Origin: Dallia pectoralis
Lineage: Eukaryota; Chordata; Actinopteri; Esociformes; Umbridae
Direction: 5' to 3'
Length of the DNA stretch: 64,000 nucleotides
Assembly: GCA_029465975.1 (NCBI GenBank)
Contig: CM055755.1
Coordinates: 1,392,430 to 1,456,429 of the forward strand
Made by a program: the position numbers and the translations under genes. The first letter of the stretch is position 1, and each line of letters begins with the position of its first letter. The notes below the pieces were generated by a model. That model was not told the DNA's origin. It made no database searches and saw only the letters and a list, made by a program, of their open reading frames with translations. Positions 13,101-24,800 of the stretch are shown here, in pieces.

Positions 13101-14744
13101 TATTTGGATCCATTCTGGTCCAGTCTAGCACCTGGATGTATTGAATTCCCTTATATTTGGATCCATTCTGGTCCAGTCTAGCACCTGGATGTATTGAATT
13201 CCCTTATATTTGGATCCATTCTGGTCCAGTCTAGCACCTGGATGTATTGAATTCCCTTATATTTGGATCCATTCTGGTCCAGTCTAGCACCTGGATGTAT
13301 TGAATTCCCTTATATTTGGATCCATTCTGGTCCAGTCTAGCACCTGGATGTATTGAATTCCCTTATATTTGGATCCATTCTGGTCCAGTCTAGCACCTGG
13401 ATGTATTGAATTCCCTTATATTTGGATCCATTCTGGTCCAGTCTAGCACCTGGATGTATTGAATTCCCTTATATTTGGATCCATTCTGGTCCAGTCTAGC
13501 ACCTGGATGTATTGAATTCCCTTATATTTGGATCCATTCTGGTCCAGTCTAGCACCTGGATGTATTGAATTCCCTTATATTTGGATCCATTCTGGTCCAG
13601 TCTAGCACCTGGATGTATTGAATTCCCTTATATTTGGATCCATTCTGGTCCAGTCTAGCACCTGGATGTATTGAATTCCCTTATATTTGGATCCATTCTG
13701 GTCCAGTCTAGCACCTGGATGTATTGAATTCCCTTATATTTGGATCCATTCTGGTCCAGTCTAGCACCTGGATGTATTGAATTCCCTTATATTTGGATCC
13801 ATTCTGGTCCAGTCTAGCACCTGGATGTATTGAATTCCCTTATATTTGGATCCATTCTGGTCCAGTCTAGCACCTGGATGTATTGAATTCCCTTATATTT
13901 GGATCCATTCTGGTCCAGTCTAGCACCTGGATGTATTGAATTCCCTTATATTTGGATCCATTCTGGTCCAGTCTAGCACCTGGATGTATTGAATTCCCTT
14001 ATATTTGGATCCATTCTGGTCCAGTCTAGACCTGGATGTATTGAATTCCCTTATATTTGGATCCATTCTGGTCCAGTCTAGACCTGGATGTATTGAATTC
14101 CCTTATATTTGGATCCATTCTGGTCCAGTCTAGCACCTGGATGTATTGAATTCCCTTATATTTGGATCCATTCTGGTCCAGTCTAGCACCTGGATGTATT
14201 GAATTCCCTTATATTTGGATCCATTCTGGTCCAGTCTAGCACCTGGATGTATTGAATTCCCTTATATTTGGATCCATTCTGGTCCAGTCTAGACCTGGAT
14301 GTATTGAATTCCCTTATATTTGGATCCATTCTGGTCCAGTCTAGCACCTGGATGTATTGAATTCCCTTATATTTGGATCCATTCTGGTCCAGTCTAGCAC
14401 CTGGATGTATTGAATTCCCTTATATTTGGATCCATTCTGGTCCAGTCTAGCACCTGGATGTATTGAATTCCCTTATATTTGGATCCATTCTGGTCCAGTC
14501 TAGCACCTGGATGTATTGAATTCCCTTATATTTGGATCCATTCTGGTCCAGTCTAGACCTGGATGTATTGAATTCCCTTATATTTGGATCCATTCTGGTC
14601 CAGTCTAGCACCTGGATGTATTGAATTCCCTTATATTTGGATCCATTCTGGTCCAGTCTAGCACCTGGATGTATTGAATTCCCTTATATTTGGATCCATT
14701 CTGGTCCAGTCTAGCACCTGGATGTATTGAATTCCCTTATATTT
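10196..14744. repeat. Large minisatellite, 53-bp unit, about 86 copies (4.5 kb)
   Basis: Each unit contains GAATTCCCTTATATTTGGAT followed by CCATTCTGG, so it carries one EcoRI and one BamHI site. A two-base-shorter variant (TCTAGACCTGG instead of TCTAGCACCTGG) adds an XbaI site. Variants cluster before 11760 and after 14020; between them about 43 consecutive units look uniform. Confidence 0.98.
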
Positions 14745-15895
14745 GTTGATCCTTGGATTCCTAGTTTTTGTTTTGCACACTCTGTTGGTCTTAACCCACT
14801 AACTGCTGATCTTACATGTTGAACACTTTGGTGAACACTTTGGTGAACACTTTGGTGAACACTTTGGTGAACACTTCGGTGAACACAGCCCATAATCTGT
14901 CAACATTGTGTCTGTTCCTGCAGCTCATCAATTGAGGAATGTGTGCCCAGGTGTTTTTCTGGGGGGTTCTCATCCACCCTGCCACCCCTCCTCCATTTCA
15001 CCTTGTCTCTCACGACTGAAAATCCATAGCTCAGATATTTTTGCCTCGGGGCAGGAATTCTCCTTCCCCCGTTTAAATGTCCTCAATAAGCGGTTTGACA
15101 TTTTGCGTGTTCCACTAGGGGTTGTATGCTGGCCCAACTCGTGTCCCGGCTCGTGGCCCAACTCGTGTCCCGGCTCGTGTCCCAACAGGCACAAGCTTTT
15201 GTCAAATATCAATGACGGTGCTTAAGTGGTCTTTGATAATTAAGGGTGCTTACCTACCTCACTGCTCATTGTTGATCCAAGCCCTGCCCCACACTACACT
15301 GGTCTAAGGTAGTCTGCTATAAGGAATTAGGTGCAATTTGGGACGTGACTGAGGTCCCTTGTGTAGGGCAGGCTATGGTCTGTATCAGGTTACCCAGGTA
15401 TTGTTCCCAGGCTGGAGAACTTACCCCATAGAATGGTTCTCTTGGGTTGAACGGTGGAATGGACCAAAAGCATCCACTCTGAACTATATATACCTAAAAA
15501 AAAGAATTTGCACTAATATCAGATATTAGTTAACGTATTGCGGGCATGGGAAAATTATATATAAATAATAAATAAATAAACGAGATTGGGAAACACTCTT
15601 AAACTTGTGAATAAATTAATATCTTCCGATTATTTTAGTGGAGAATCGGGAGTAATTAAAAGAGTTGTGCTCAGCTGATTTTCTTACATCGCCATGTCGA
15701 AGTCAAGCCAAAATGATTCCCCATCTCTGGTCTGAAAGGAATATATGCTTAAATAAACCAGATGGCTCTGGCTAGAGCAGTGTGGTCATTTAATATTAAT
15801 AAGATGTTGTCTAACCAGTACCACACAACTGGGGAAAAATATTCAGACTGGATCCTCATAGACCTTAATACATAAAGTTGAGGTACAAATACTGC
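14745..15895. other. Non-coding spacer, partly AT-rich, with short repeats
   Basis: Holds a 12-bp repeat (GAACACTTTGGT, about 5.7 copies, 14818-14886), a short GTCCCGGCTCGTGGCCCAAC duplication (15128-15184), a dispersed-repeat fragment (15290-15355) and AT-rich sequence at 15480-15660. Confidence 0.5.
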
Positions 15896-16076
15896 CTGGT
15901 TCTGCCCCTGGTTCTACCCATGGTTCTGTCCCTGGTTCTGCCCCTGGTTCTACCCATGGTTCTACCCATGGTTCTGTCCCTGGTTCTGCCCCTGGTTCTA
16001 CCCATGGTTCTACCCATGGTTCTGCCCCTGGTTCTGCCCCTGGTTCTACCCATGGTCCTACCCCTGGTTCTACCGG
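15896..16076. repeat. Minisatellite, 12/24-bp unit
   Basis: Alternating GGTTCTGCCCCT and GGTTCTACCCAT half-units, about 15 in total. Confidence 0.95.
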
Positions 16077-16260
16077 GTATGGACAGAGTAATGGATGGAC
16101 ACTGTGTAAGTGAACTCATGGTATCCAGCACTACAGTCTGTGCTGTTCTTGTAGCACACTGATGCTAATGTAGCTCCACAAAAAAGCTGTTCTTCCTCCA
16201 GACACGCATGGCTGAACTTCACGACAGCAGCTCTATTTATGTTTACATTCATGTAGTTCA

Positions 16261-16570
16261 GGGCCTCCCCCCTCCCTCTCCCTCTCTCCCCCCTCCCTCT
16301 CTCCCCCCCTCCCTCTCTCTCCCCCCTCTCACTTTCCCTTCCCCATACTCCCCATTTCTGACTCCTCTCTCTCTCTCTCCCCCTCCCTCTCCCCTCCCTC
16401 TCTCTCCCCCCCCTCCCTCTCTCTCCCCCTCTCACTTTCCCTTCCCCCATACTCCCCATTTCTGACTCCTCTCTCTCCCCCTCCCTCTCTCTCTCTTCCC
16501 CCTCCCTCTCTCTCTCCCCCTCTCACCTTCCCTTCCCCCATACTCCCCATTTCTGACTCCTCTCATCTCC
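16261..16570. repeat. Polypyrimidine tract with three roughly 100-bp repeats
   Basis: CT/CCC-rich block in which TTTCCCTTCCCCCATACTCC-type segments recur near 16331, 16433 and 16524; the minus strand is a long GA-rich purine run. Confidence 0.9.
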
Positions 16571-17004
16571 CTACCCATCTCTCTCTTTCTCTCTCCCTTT
16601 TCTTCTTGTTCCTGTCGGTCTTTTTATTGTTTTCTGGTTATATTGCTACTCTACTCTGTTATCTACTATATCGTCTCTCTCTTTTCTATTGTATCTCTCA
16701 TTCTGTCCTTTCTGAGAGCCTGTTCCATATGTTCATAATGACCATTTGTGCTGCTGCCCCAACTGTCTGGAGCTGTAGGGATGAACATGTCACTGTTCCA
16801 GCAGCTATGCTAGCTGGGGCCTGAAGGAGGAGCAGAAACAGCTTGCTGTAGGTGTGACCCAATTATCCAATTACCCAGACGCTCTAACCACGCCAACACA
16901 ACATGTTACACCCCATGGGTTTTCACTTAGAAATGTGTGCCCTTAAATCAGAGCAAGATGGGAGAGAAATACCTGGGTGTGTCAGAGTTTTGAAACAGAG
17001 CAGT
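16571..17004. other. Non-coding spacer, nothing recognised
   Basis: Pyrimidine-rich at the start, then mixed sequence with no conserved ORF. Confidence 0.5.
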
Positions 17005-18515
17005 ACAGACAGTGAGGAGTACAGACAGTGGGTGAGGAGTACAGACAGTGGGTGAGGAGTACAGACAGTGGGTGAGGAGTACAGACAGTGAGGAGTACAG
17101 ACAGTGAGGAGTACAGACAGTGGGTGAGGAGTACAGACAGTGGGTGAGGAGTACAGACAGTGGGTGAGGAGTACAGACAGTGGGTGACAGTGGGTGAGGA
17201 GTACAGACAGTGGGTGAGGAGTACAGACAGTGGGTGAGGAGTACAGACAGTGGGTGAGGAGTACAGACAGTGGGTGAGGAGTACAGACAGTGGGTGAGGA
17301 GTACAGACAGTGGGTGAGGAGTACAGACAGTGAGGAGTACAGACAGTGGGTGAGGAGTACAGACAGTGGGTGAGGAGTACAGACAGTGAGGAGTACAGAC
17401 AGTGAGGAGTACAGACAGTGAGGAGTACAGACAGTGGGTGAGGAGTACAGACAGTGGGTGAGGAGTACAGACAGTGGGTGAGGAGTACAGACAGTGAGGA
17501 GTACAGACAGTGAGGAGTACAGACAGTGGGTGAGGAGTACAGACAGTGGGTGAGGAGTACAGACAGTGGGTGAGGAGTACAGACAGTGAGGAGTACAGAC
17601 AGTGGGTGAGGAGTACAGACAGTGGGTGAGGAGTACAGACAGTGGGTGAGGAGTACAGACAGTGAGGAGTACAGACAGTGGGTGAGGAGTACAGACAGTG
17701 GGTGAGGAGTACAGACAGTGGGTGAGGAGTACAGACAGTGGGTGAGGAGTACAGACAGTGGGTGAGGAGTACAGACAGTGGGTGAGGAGTACAGACAGTG
17801 AGGAGTACAGACAGTGGGTGAGGAGTACAGACAGACAGTGGGTGAGGAGTACAGACAGTGGGTGAGGAGTACAGACAGTGAGTGAGGAGGACAGACAGTG
17901 AGGAGTACAGACAGTGAGGAGGACAGACAGTGGGTGAGGAGTACAGACAGTGAGGAGTACAGACAGTGAGGAGTACAGACAGTGAGGAGTACAGACAGTG
18001 GGTGAGGAGTACAGACAGTGAGGAGTACAGACAGTGGGTGAGGAGTACAGACAGTGAGGAGTACAGACAGTGGGTGAGGAGTACAGACAGTGGGTGAGGA
18101 GTACAGACAGTGGGTGAGGAGTACAGACAGTGGGTGAGGAGTACAGACAGTGGGTGAGGAGTACAGACAGTGGGTGACAGACAGTGGGTGAGGAGTACAG
18201 ACAGTGAGGAGTACAGACAGTGGGTGAGGAGTACAGACAGTGAGGAGTACAGACAGTGGGGACTACAGACAGTGAGGAGTACAGACAGTGGGGAGTACAG
18301 ACAGTGGGGAGTACAGACAGTGGGGAGTACAGACAGTGGGGAGTACAGACAGTGGGGACTACAGACAGTGGGGACTACAGACAGTGAGGAGTACAGACAG
18401 TGGGGACTACAGACAGTGAGGAGTACAGACAGTGGGGACTACAGACAGTGAGGAGTACAGACAGTGAGGAGTACAGACAGTGAGGAGTACAGACAGTGGG
18501 GACTACAGACAGAGG
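17005..18515. repeat. Minisatellite mixing 20-bp and 16-bp units (1.5 kb)
   Basis: Units TACAGACAGTGGGTGAGGAG (20) and TACAGACAGTGAGGAG (16) are interspersed. From about 18250 the units become TACAGACAGTGGGGAG/C, a local variant block. Confidence 0.97.
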
Positions 18516-19245
18516 AGAACAGATGTAGAGAAGGGGAACAGACACAGGATGTGGGAGAGAGAGCCTATTGGCCATTTGGTCTATTGGGTTGGAGGCGTTA
18601 CTTCCACATTTCTTCCAACCTATTCCAGAGTTCTGCTGTGTTTTTCTCCCATAGGCTCGGAAAGTCAGAGATGAAGACTTGTGTCCTCAGTAAGCACATC
18701 TTATTACACTATCTCCTAGCTAGTCAGGGTTAGGGTGCAGGGTCGGGTACAGGTCAGGGTACAGGGTCAGGGTACAGGATCAGGGTACAGGGGGAGGGTA
18801 CAGGATCAGGGTACAGGGGGAGGGAGCTTCACAAGCCATAAGACCAGGGTTCTTCCAGTGGAAGGTTTGTCACTGGTCCTGTTAGCTGACTACTTAGCCT
18901 GGGTGTCTGAGTGTGTTAATGATGTGTTTAAAAGTGTTTGTCCGGATCAGTACCTCGTCACCCTGCCAGTGTCCTCTGGTCCCAGGCTGGGGGTGGCCTT
19001 CTCTGTGTGCTGGTCTGATCAGTACCTCCCTGCCAGTGTCCTCTGGTCCCAGGCTGGGGGTGGCCTTCTCTGTGTGCTGGTCTGTCACAGACTCCTGTGA
19101 AGTAATGGCCAAATGTGTTTCACCCAACTTCTTGTTTACCCAAGTTGGCCATTTGGCTCGCAGGAGGTTCAAGGGGAGGGGGGGCGGTCCACTGACACAT
19201 TTCAGTTATTTATTTTGGGGGGTTGATGATAAGAAGAGGATGGAT
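18516..19245. other. Spacer with a TACAGGGTCAGGG repeat and a roughly 70-bp tandem duplication
   Basis: Short repeats of GGTACAGGATCAG type at 18729-18830. Two copies of a segment containing CCAGTGTCCTCTGGTCCCAG lie between 18945 and 19083. Confidence 0.7.
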
Positions 19246-19500
19246 GTGTTTTACTGTGTTGGGTTTGACTGTGTTGGGTTTTACTGTGTTGGGTTTAACT
19301 GTGTTGGGTTTGACTGTGTTGGGTTTTACTGTGTTGGGTTTTACTGTGTTGGGTTTTACTGTGTTGGGTTTTACTGTGTTGGGTTTTACTGTGTTGGGTT
19401 TTACTGTGTTGGGTTTTACTGTGCTGGGTTTTACTGTGCTGGGTTTTACTGTGTTGGGTTTTACTGTGTTGGGTTTTACTGTGTTGGGTTTTACTGTGTT
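19246..19500. repeat. Minisatellite, 15-bp unit, 17 copies
   Basis: Unit ACTGTGTTGGGTTTT; some units have TTTGACTG or GTGCTG. Confidence 0.96.
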
Positions 19501-19502
19501 AC

Positions 19503-19645
19503 AGCTTCCTCTCTCCTTTATCTCTCCCTTTCTCCCACAGCTCCCTCTCTCCTTTATCTCTCCCTTTCTCCCACAGCTCCCTCTCTCCTTTATCTCTCCC
19601 TTTCTCCCACAGCTCCCTCTCTCCTTTATCTCTCCCTTTCTCCCC
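19503..19645. repeat. Minisatellite, 36-bp pyrimidine unit, 4 copies, 3'-splice-site-like
   Basis: Each unit is a pyrimidine tract ending TTTCTCCCACAG, so it resembles a splice acceptor. No exon is recognised downstream. Confidence 0.9.
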
Positions 19646-20365
19646 ATCTGTAAGACCTCAGTGAGTTTCATACGTTTCATAACGCTGCACTGAAGTCTGA
19701 CGTGAACCTCACACGAGTCAACATCAGTTAGTGCAGTCCAGCGTTACCTGGAAGTAAGTGAGGGGGAGAGTGGAGGAAGACTCTATGAAGCAGAAATGGC
19801 TCCAACCTTTATGTAACCATCCCAGTTAAGTGACCCTGGTTTAGCTGCACTCAGAGACCCACACCGCATGGACCTGGAAGACAGAGCAGAAGATAAACTG
19901 CAGAAGATAAACCAGGGTGACAAATGAGCATGTTTGTTGTTTACAGCTTAACTAATGGAGGAACAGGCAGACAGACAGACAGACAGACAGACAGGCAGGC
20001 AGACAGAATGACAGACAGGCAGGCAGACAGAATGACAGACAGGCAGACAGGCAGGCAGGCAGACCACAAAACGGAACAGCCTGCTAACGCTCAAGGCATC
20101 CACCTAGTGGGTTACTGGATGCCAAAAAAAGGAACAGAGATGCTCCCTCCTCCTCTCTCCTACACCTCTCCTCCTCCTCCTCCCTCTCCTGCTCCCTCTC
20201 CTCCCTCCTCCCTCTCCTCCTTCCTTACTGCATTCCTTACTTGCTCGAATATGGCTCTATAATATTTAAATTACAACAGACATGGGGTTTGTGATACATG
20301 CTGTCTGTCTGTTTGCCCACAGACACACCAGGCCTATGTATGCATCATCCGAACATGGGCCATCT
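19646..20365. other. Spacer with a GACA/GGCA microsatellite and CT-rich block
   Basis: (CAGACAGACAGG)n at 19967-20063 and a CCTCCT-rich block at 20140-20225. Nothing else is recognised. Confidence 0.6.
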
Positions 20366-20660
20366 CACATCTAAAGTGGGTCCTGGGATATCTAAAGTGG
20401 GTCCTGGGACATCTAAAGTGGGTCCTGGGACATCTAAAGTGGGTCCTGGGACATCTAAAGTGGGTCCTGGGACATCTAAAGTGGGTCCTGGGACACCTAA
20501 AGTGGGTCCTGGGATCTCTAAAGTGGGTCCTGGGACATCTAAAGTGGGTCCTGGGACATCTAAAGTGGGTCCTGGGACATCTAAAGTGGGTCCTGGGACA
20601 TCTAAAGTGGGTCCTGGGACATCTAAAGTGGGTCCTGGGACATCTAAAGTGGGTCCTGGG
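20366..20660. repeat. Minisatellite, 21-bp unit, about 14 copies
   Basis: Core CATCTAAAGTGGGTCCTGGG, one unit with CACCTAAAG and one with TCTCTAAAG. Confidence 0.96.
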
Positions 20661-20993
20661 ATGGTGGCAGATTTTGTGAGCCAGAAGGGCGTGTGTCTGA
20701 CTGAAACCCACAGCCTGTGTGCCGGTCTGGGCTTTGTGCCAGAACCTCTGGTGTTACCCGTTGAACCACACCAGCTGCAGACCACCCTCTGTCTGTGTGG
20801 TCCCGGTTACTGACACACTGATGGAGCGGGAAATGGAATATAGGAAATGGTGACCACAAAATGTCAGCTACTGAGTCCCTGCAGTCTGGTTTATCTTACG
20901 GTGTGGTGTTCAACCAGGTTTTAGTGTGATGACTGACCAGGGTCTTTCTCTCTCTCTCTCTCTTTCTCGCTCTCTTTCTCTCGGTCTCTCCAG

Positions 20994-21096
20994 ATCTTTG
21001 GTGCTTGTATCAGCAACATCCGGTCCATTTTCCCTGTGTGATTGTACGGTCGGAGTGACATCTCAACGTGCCAGTGATGCCAGCCCAGGAGAGCAG
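20994..21096 (+). other. tiam1: Probable 5'UTR exon of tiam1
   Basis: A long CT tract ending in CTCTCCAG (20985-20993) is a strong 3' splice site, and GAGCAG|GTTGGT at 21096/21097 is an acceptable donor. They bound 103 bp, about 100 bp before the acceptor of coding exon 1. There is no repeat inside and no conserved ORF, so it would be untranslated leader. The call rests on splice signals only. Confidence 0.4.
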
Positions 21097-21193
21097 GTTG
21101 GTTGACCAGCGAAGCCTCGTCGTAGACGTTCCCCCATTCCAATTTGTTGTGTTCCCCTCAAACCCGCGTGACTTTCCTTCTCCCCTTCTTTAG

Positions 21194-21823
21194 ACTGTGA
21201 GCCATGGGCAACGTGGAGAGCCAAAACGGCGACCACGCCTTCTACGGCACCCAGCATGGCCACCTCAACCGCAAGCAGACGTCTCGCTCCCTGCGCATCT
21301 CCAACAAGCACCGCACGTCCGGCTCCGACCGGCTTTCCCGCGACCGTTATGCCTCGCAGGGGAAAGTAGAGCATCGCAACTCAGAGACGTCCACGCGCTC
21401 CAGCAGCACCCCCAGCATCCCCCAGTCTCTGACGGACCACGCCCTGGAGCCCTTCAACCAGACCAATGTCCTGTCTGACTTCTCTCCAATCTGGGTGGAC
21501 AGAATGGCCATGAACCTCCGACCTCTTTCTTTTCACACTCCCCTGGATAATCCGTCTGTGGGACTCCGGCCGGACACGGTGTCACCTGGGACGGGACCCC
21601 ACAGCCTCCAGGATTACCACGGCCTCCAGACCCCAGAAGATGGTGGGCTGGGCCTCTGTAATTACACAGCAGAGGTGACCTACCTTCAGAAAACCAGAGA
21701 CGGGCCCAGGGAACCCAAGGACGGAGTCAGCTTCAAAAAGAAGAGGTCCAAATCAGCGGACATGTGGCGGGAAGACAGTCTGGAGTTCAGCCTGTCAGAC
21801 CTAAGTCAGGAACATCTCACCAG
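21194..21823 (+). CDS. tiam1: tiam1 coding exon 1 (start codon, residues 1-207)
   Basis: The acceptor CTTCTTTAG ends at 21193 and the ATG is at 21204 in good context (GAGCCATGG). It encodes MGNVESQN..., then RSSSTPSIPQSL and KKKRSKSADMWREDSLEF, all hallmark TIAM1 N-terminal segments. The exon ends AG|GTTAGA with a split serine codon completed by exon 2. This region holds the myristoylation signal and a phospho-regulated linker. Confidence 0.93.
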
Positions 21824-24800
21824 GTTAGACCAAATACATGAGCATATGTGTAGTTATGGGTGATAGGATGTGAAATTGATTATTATAACACCAATGTAAA
21901 ATGTATCCCTCCCATCAGCTGTTTATTAGGTTATTTTGTGTGGTCACAATGAAACAATAAGTGAATTTGTTTAAAAACATCCTGAATTGAGATTTATGGG
22001 CCTTGGGGGGAGAATATGTAAACCTTGGGAGCCGTACTGAAACTGCACAACAGAGTACATAGTCCCCTTGGCACTGAAAGTACATTCAGTAGCTCAGCTG
22101 AAAATCTCCATGTTCACAGGGAAGGTCATGAAACATTTACATTTGAGTCATTTAGCAGACTCTCTTGTCCAGAGCTAGGTGAAACAGACCCGCATTTCAG
22201 AAGTGCGTTGTAGTGCAAATGTCAGTGCTTAAAGACCAGAGAAATAATAAAACCTAAAGTTAGTCAGGAACCATGGCCTAGAAGCGGTTACGAACTAGAG
22301 GCCAGTGTAAAGTGCGATGAAACGGGATCATATCGGGATCAACATGCGAATGTTGACCGCTGCTGCATTTTGAATGAGATCCAGGGGTTTGGTTGCTCAA
22401 CCTGGGAGCAGCACCAACCCAGGGGTTTGGTTGGGAGCAGCACCGATCCGGGGGTTTGGTTGGGAGCAGCACCGTTTCAGGGGTTTGGTTGGGAGCAGCA
22501 CCGATCCGGGGGTTTGGTTGGGAGCAGCACCGATCCGGGGGTTTGGTTGGGAGCAGCACCGATCCGGGGTTTGGTTGGGAGCAGCACCGATCCGGGGGTT
22601 TGGTTGGGAGCAGCACCGATCCGGGGGTTTGGTTGGGAGCAGCACCGATCCAGGGGTTTGGTTGGGAGCAGCACCGATCCGGGGGTTTGGTTGGGAGCAG
22701 CACCGATCCAGGGGTTTGGTTGGGAGCAGCACCGATCCGGGGGTTTGGTTGGGAGCAGCACCGATCCGGGGGTTTGGTTGGGAGCAGCACCGATCCAGGG
22801 GTTTGGTGGCAGTTGCAGTAATCCATTCGTGAGATGATACGAGCCTGGAAAGGTACCGGTGCTGCTTCCAGAGGGTCAAGGTCGTGACCTATGAATATGC
22901 ATAAACCTGCAGGTGCGAGTCATCGCCTTGATGTTAACGGAGAACGACAGGGTCACTTCAAGGTTCTCAGTGCTCTGAGAGGAAGGACTCTGTGCATTTG
23001 TCAACCATTATGAAAATGTCCTGGAGCAAACAGGCCTTTCCGCAAAAGAAGAGCTGCTCAGTCTCTCAAGGTTGAGCTTGAGGTTGTGGACCGACACAAG
23101 TGGAGATGTCGGCCCGGCACGTAGAGACGCGTGTTGTCACCTGGGTGTTGGCAGGGGGGAAGGTGATGGAAAGCTGAATGTCATCTAGATTGCAGTGAAA
23201 TACCATGTGAGCGGTCATCTCCGTTTTCTACCAGAGCTCTGCTTATCTCTTTCTTTGACACACAAAAGCACACCCGTCATATTACCCAGCAGTCAACGCT
23301 TCCAGCAGATAATCTCTGCCTCCTTTTCCTAATGCAAACGGCCTACATTAATGGCTACCAAAAAGACTGGTACCAGACCCAGGCTATAGGCTAACTGGCT
23401 GAAATGAATAGTAGGCAGTTTGAGTGTGGTCGTTCCCAAGTGTTTTCCCCCTCTGTATGGATAAATAAAGCAAACATTTTCCCCCTCTGTATGGATAAAT
23501 AAAGCAAACCTTTTCCCCCAGCACGGAGGAGATGATCGACCCGGAGGAAGTAGATGACCGGGACTTCCCAGATTGTGACGGGCTGCTGGGCCTGGCGTCC
23601 CCAGAAGGCCTGGATCCAGCCGGCCGGACCAATTCCCTGGACCAGCTGGTTGGACGGCCGGTAGGGCGCTATGCCAAGTGGCACCGTGACGCCGGCCGGA
23701 CCACCCGGGAGGGCGATAAGATGCTGTCCCCATCTGAGGAGGACGGGAACTCGTATGGAGCGTACACTCTACCATGCCGACGCTCACACTGCCTGTCAGA
23801 GGGGCTGAGCAAACCACAAACTGACACCCGTACAGCCATGCAGGGACGCCGGGCACAGACCATACAGGTACACACATTAATGGGCACAGACCATACAGGT
23901 ACACACACTAATGGGCACAGACCATACAGGTACACACACTAATGGGCACAGACCATACAGGTACACACACTAATGGGCACAGACCATACAGGTACACACA
24001 CTAATGGGCACAGACCATACAGGTACACACACTAATGGGCACAGACCATACAGGTACACACACTAATGGGCACAGACCATACAGGTACACACACTAATGG
24101 GCACAGACCATACAGGTACACACACTAATGGGCACAGACCATACAGGTACACACACTAATGGGCACAGACCATACAGGTACACACACTAATGGGCACAGA
24201 CCATACAGGTACACACACTAATGGGCACAGACCATACAGGTACACACACTAATGGGCACAGACCATACAGGTACACACACTAATGGGCACAGACCATACA
24301 GGTACACACACTAATGGGCACAGACCATACAGGTACACACACTAATGGGCACAGACCATACAGGTACACACACTAATGGGCACAGACCATACAGGTACAC
24401 ACACTAATGGGCACAGACCATACAGGTACACACACTAATGGGCACAGACCATACAGGTACACACACTAATGGGCACAGACCATACAGGTACACACACTAA
24501 TGGGCACAGACCATACAGGTACACACAATGGGCAAGACCATACAGGTACACACACTAATGGGCACAGACCATACAGGTACACACACTAATGGGCACAGAC
24601 CATACAGGTACACACACTAATGGGCACAGACCATACAGGTACACACACTAATGGGCACAGACCATACAGGTACACACACTAATGGGCACAAACCATACAG
24701 GTAAACACTAATGGGCACAGACCATACAGGTACACACACTAATGCTACACACACACTAATGCTACACACACACACTAATGCTACACACACACTAATGCTA

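Noticed and set aside
10196..14744. Regular array resembling a CRISPR locus
   Set aside because: Units are directly adjacent with no unique spacers, and the host is a vertebrate.
19246..19500. TTGGGTTTT-type repeat as interstitial telomere sequence
   Set aside because: The unit ACTGTGTTGGGTTTT is not TTAGGG and does not approach it.
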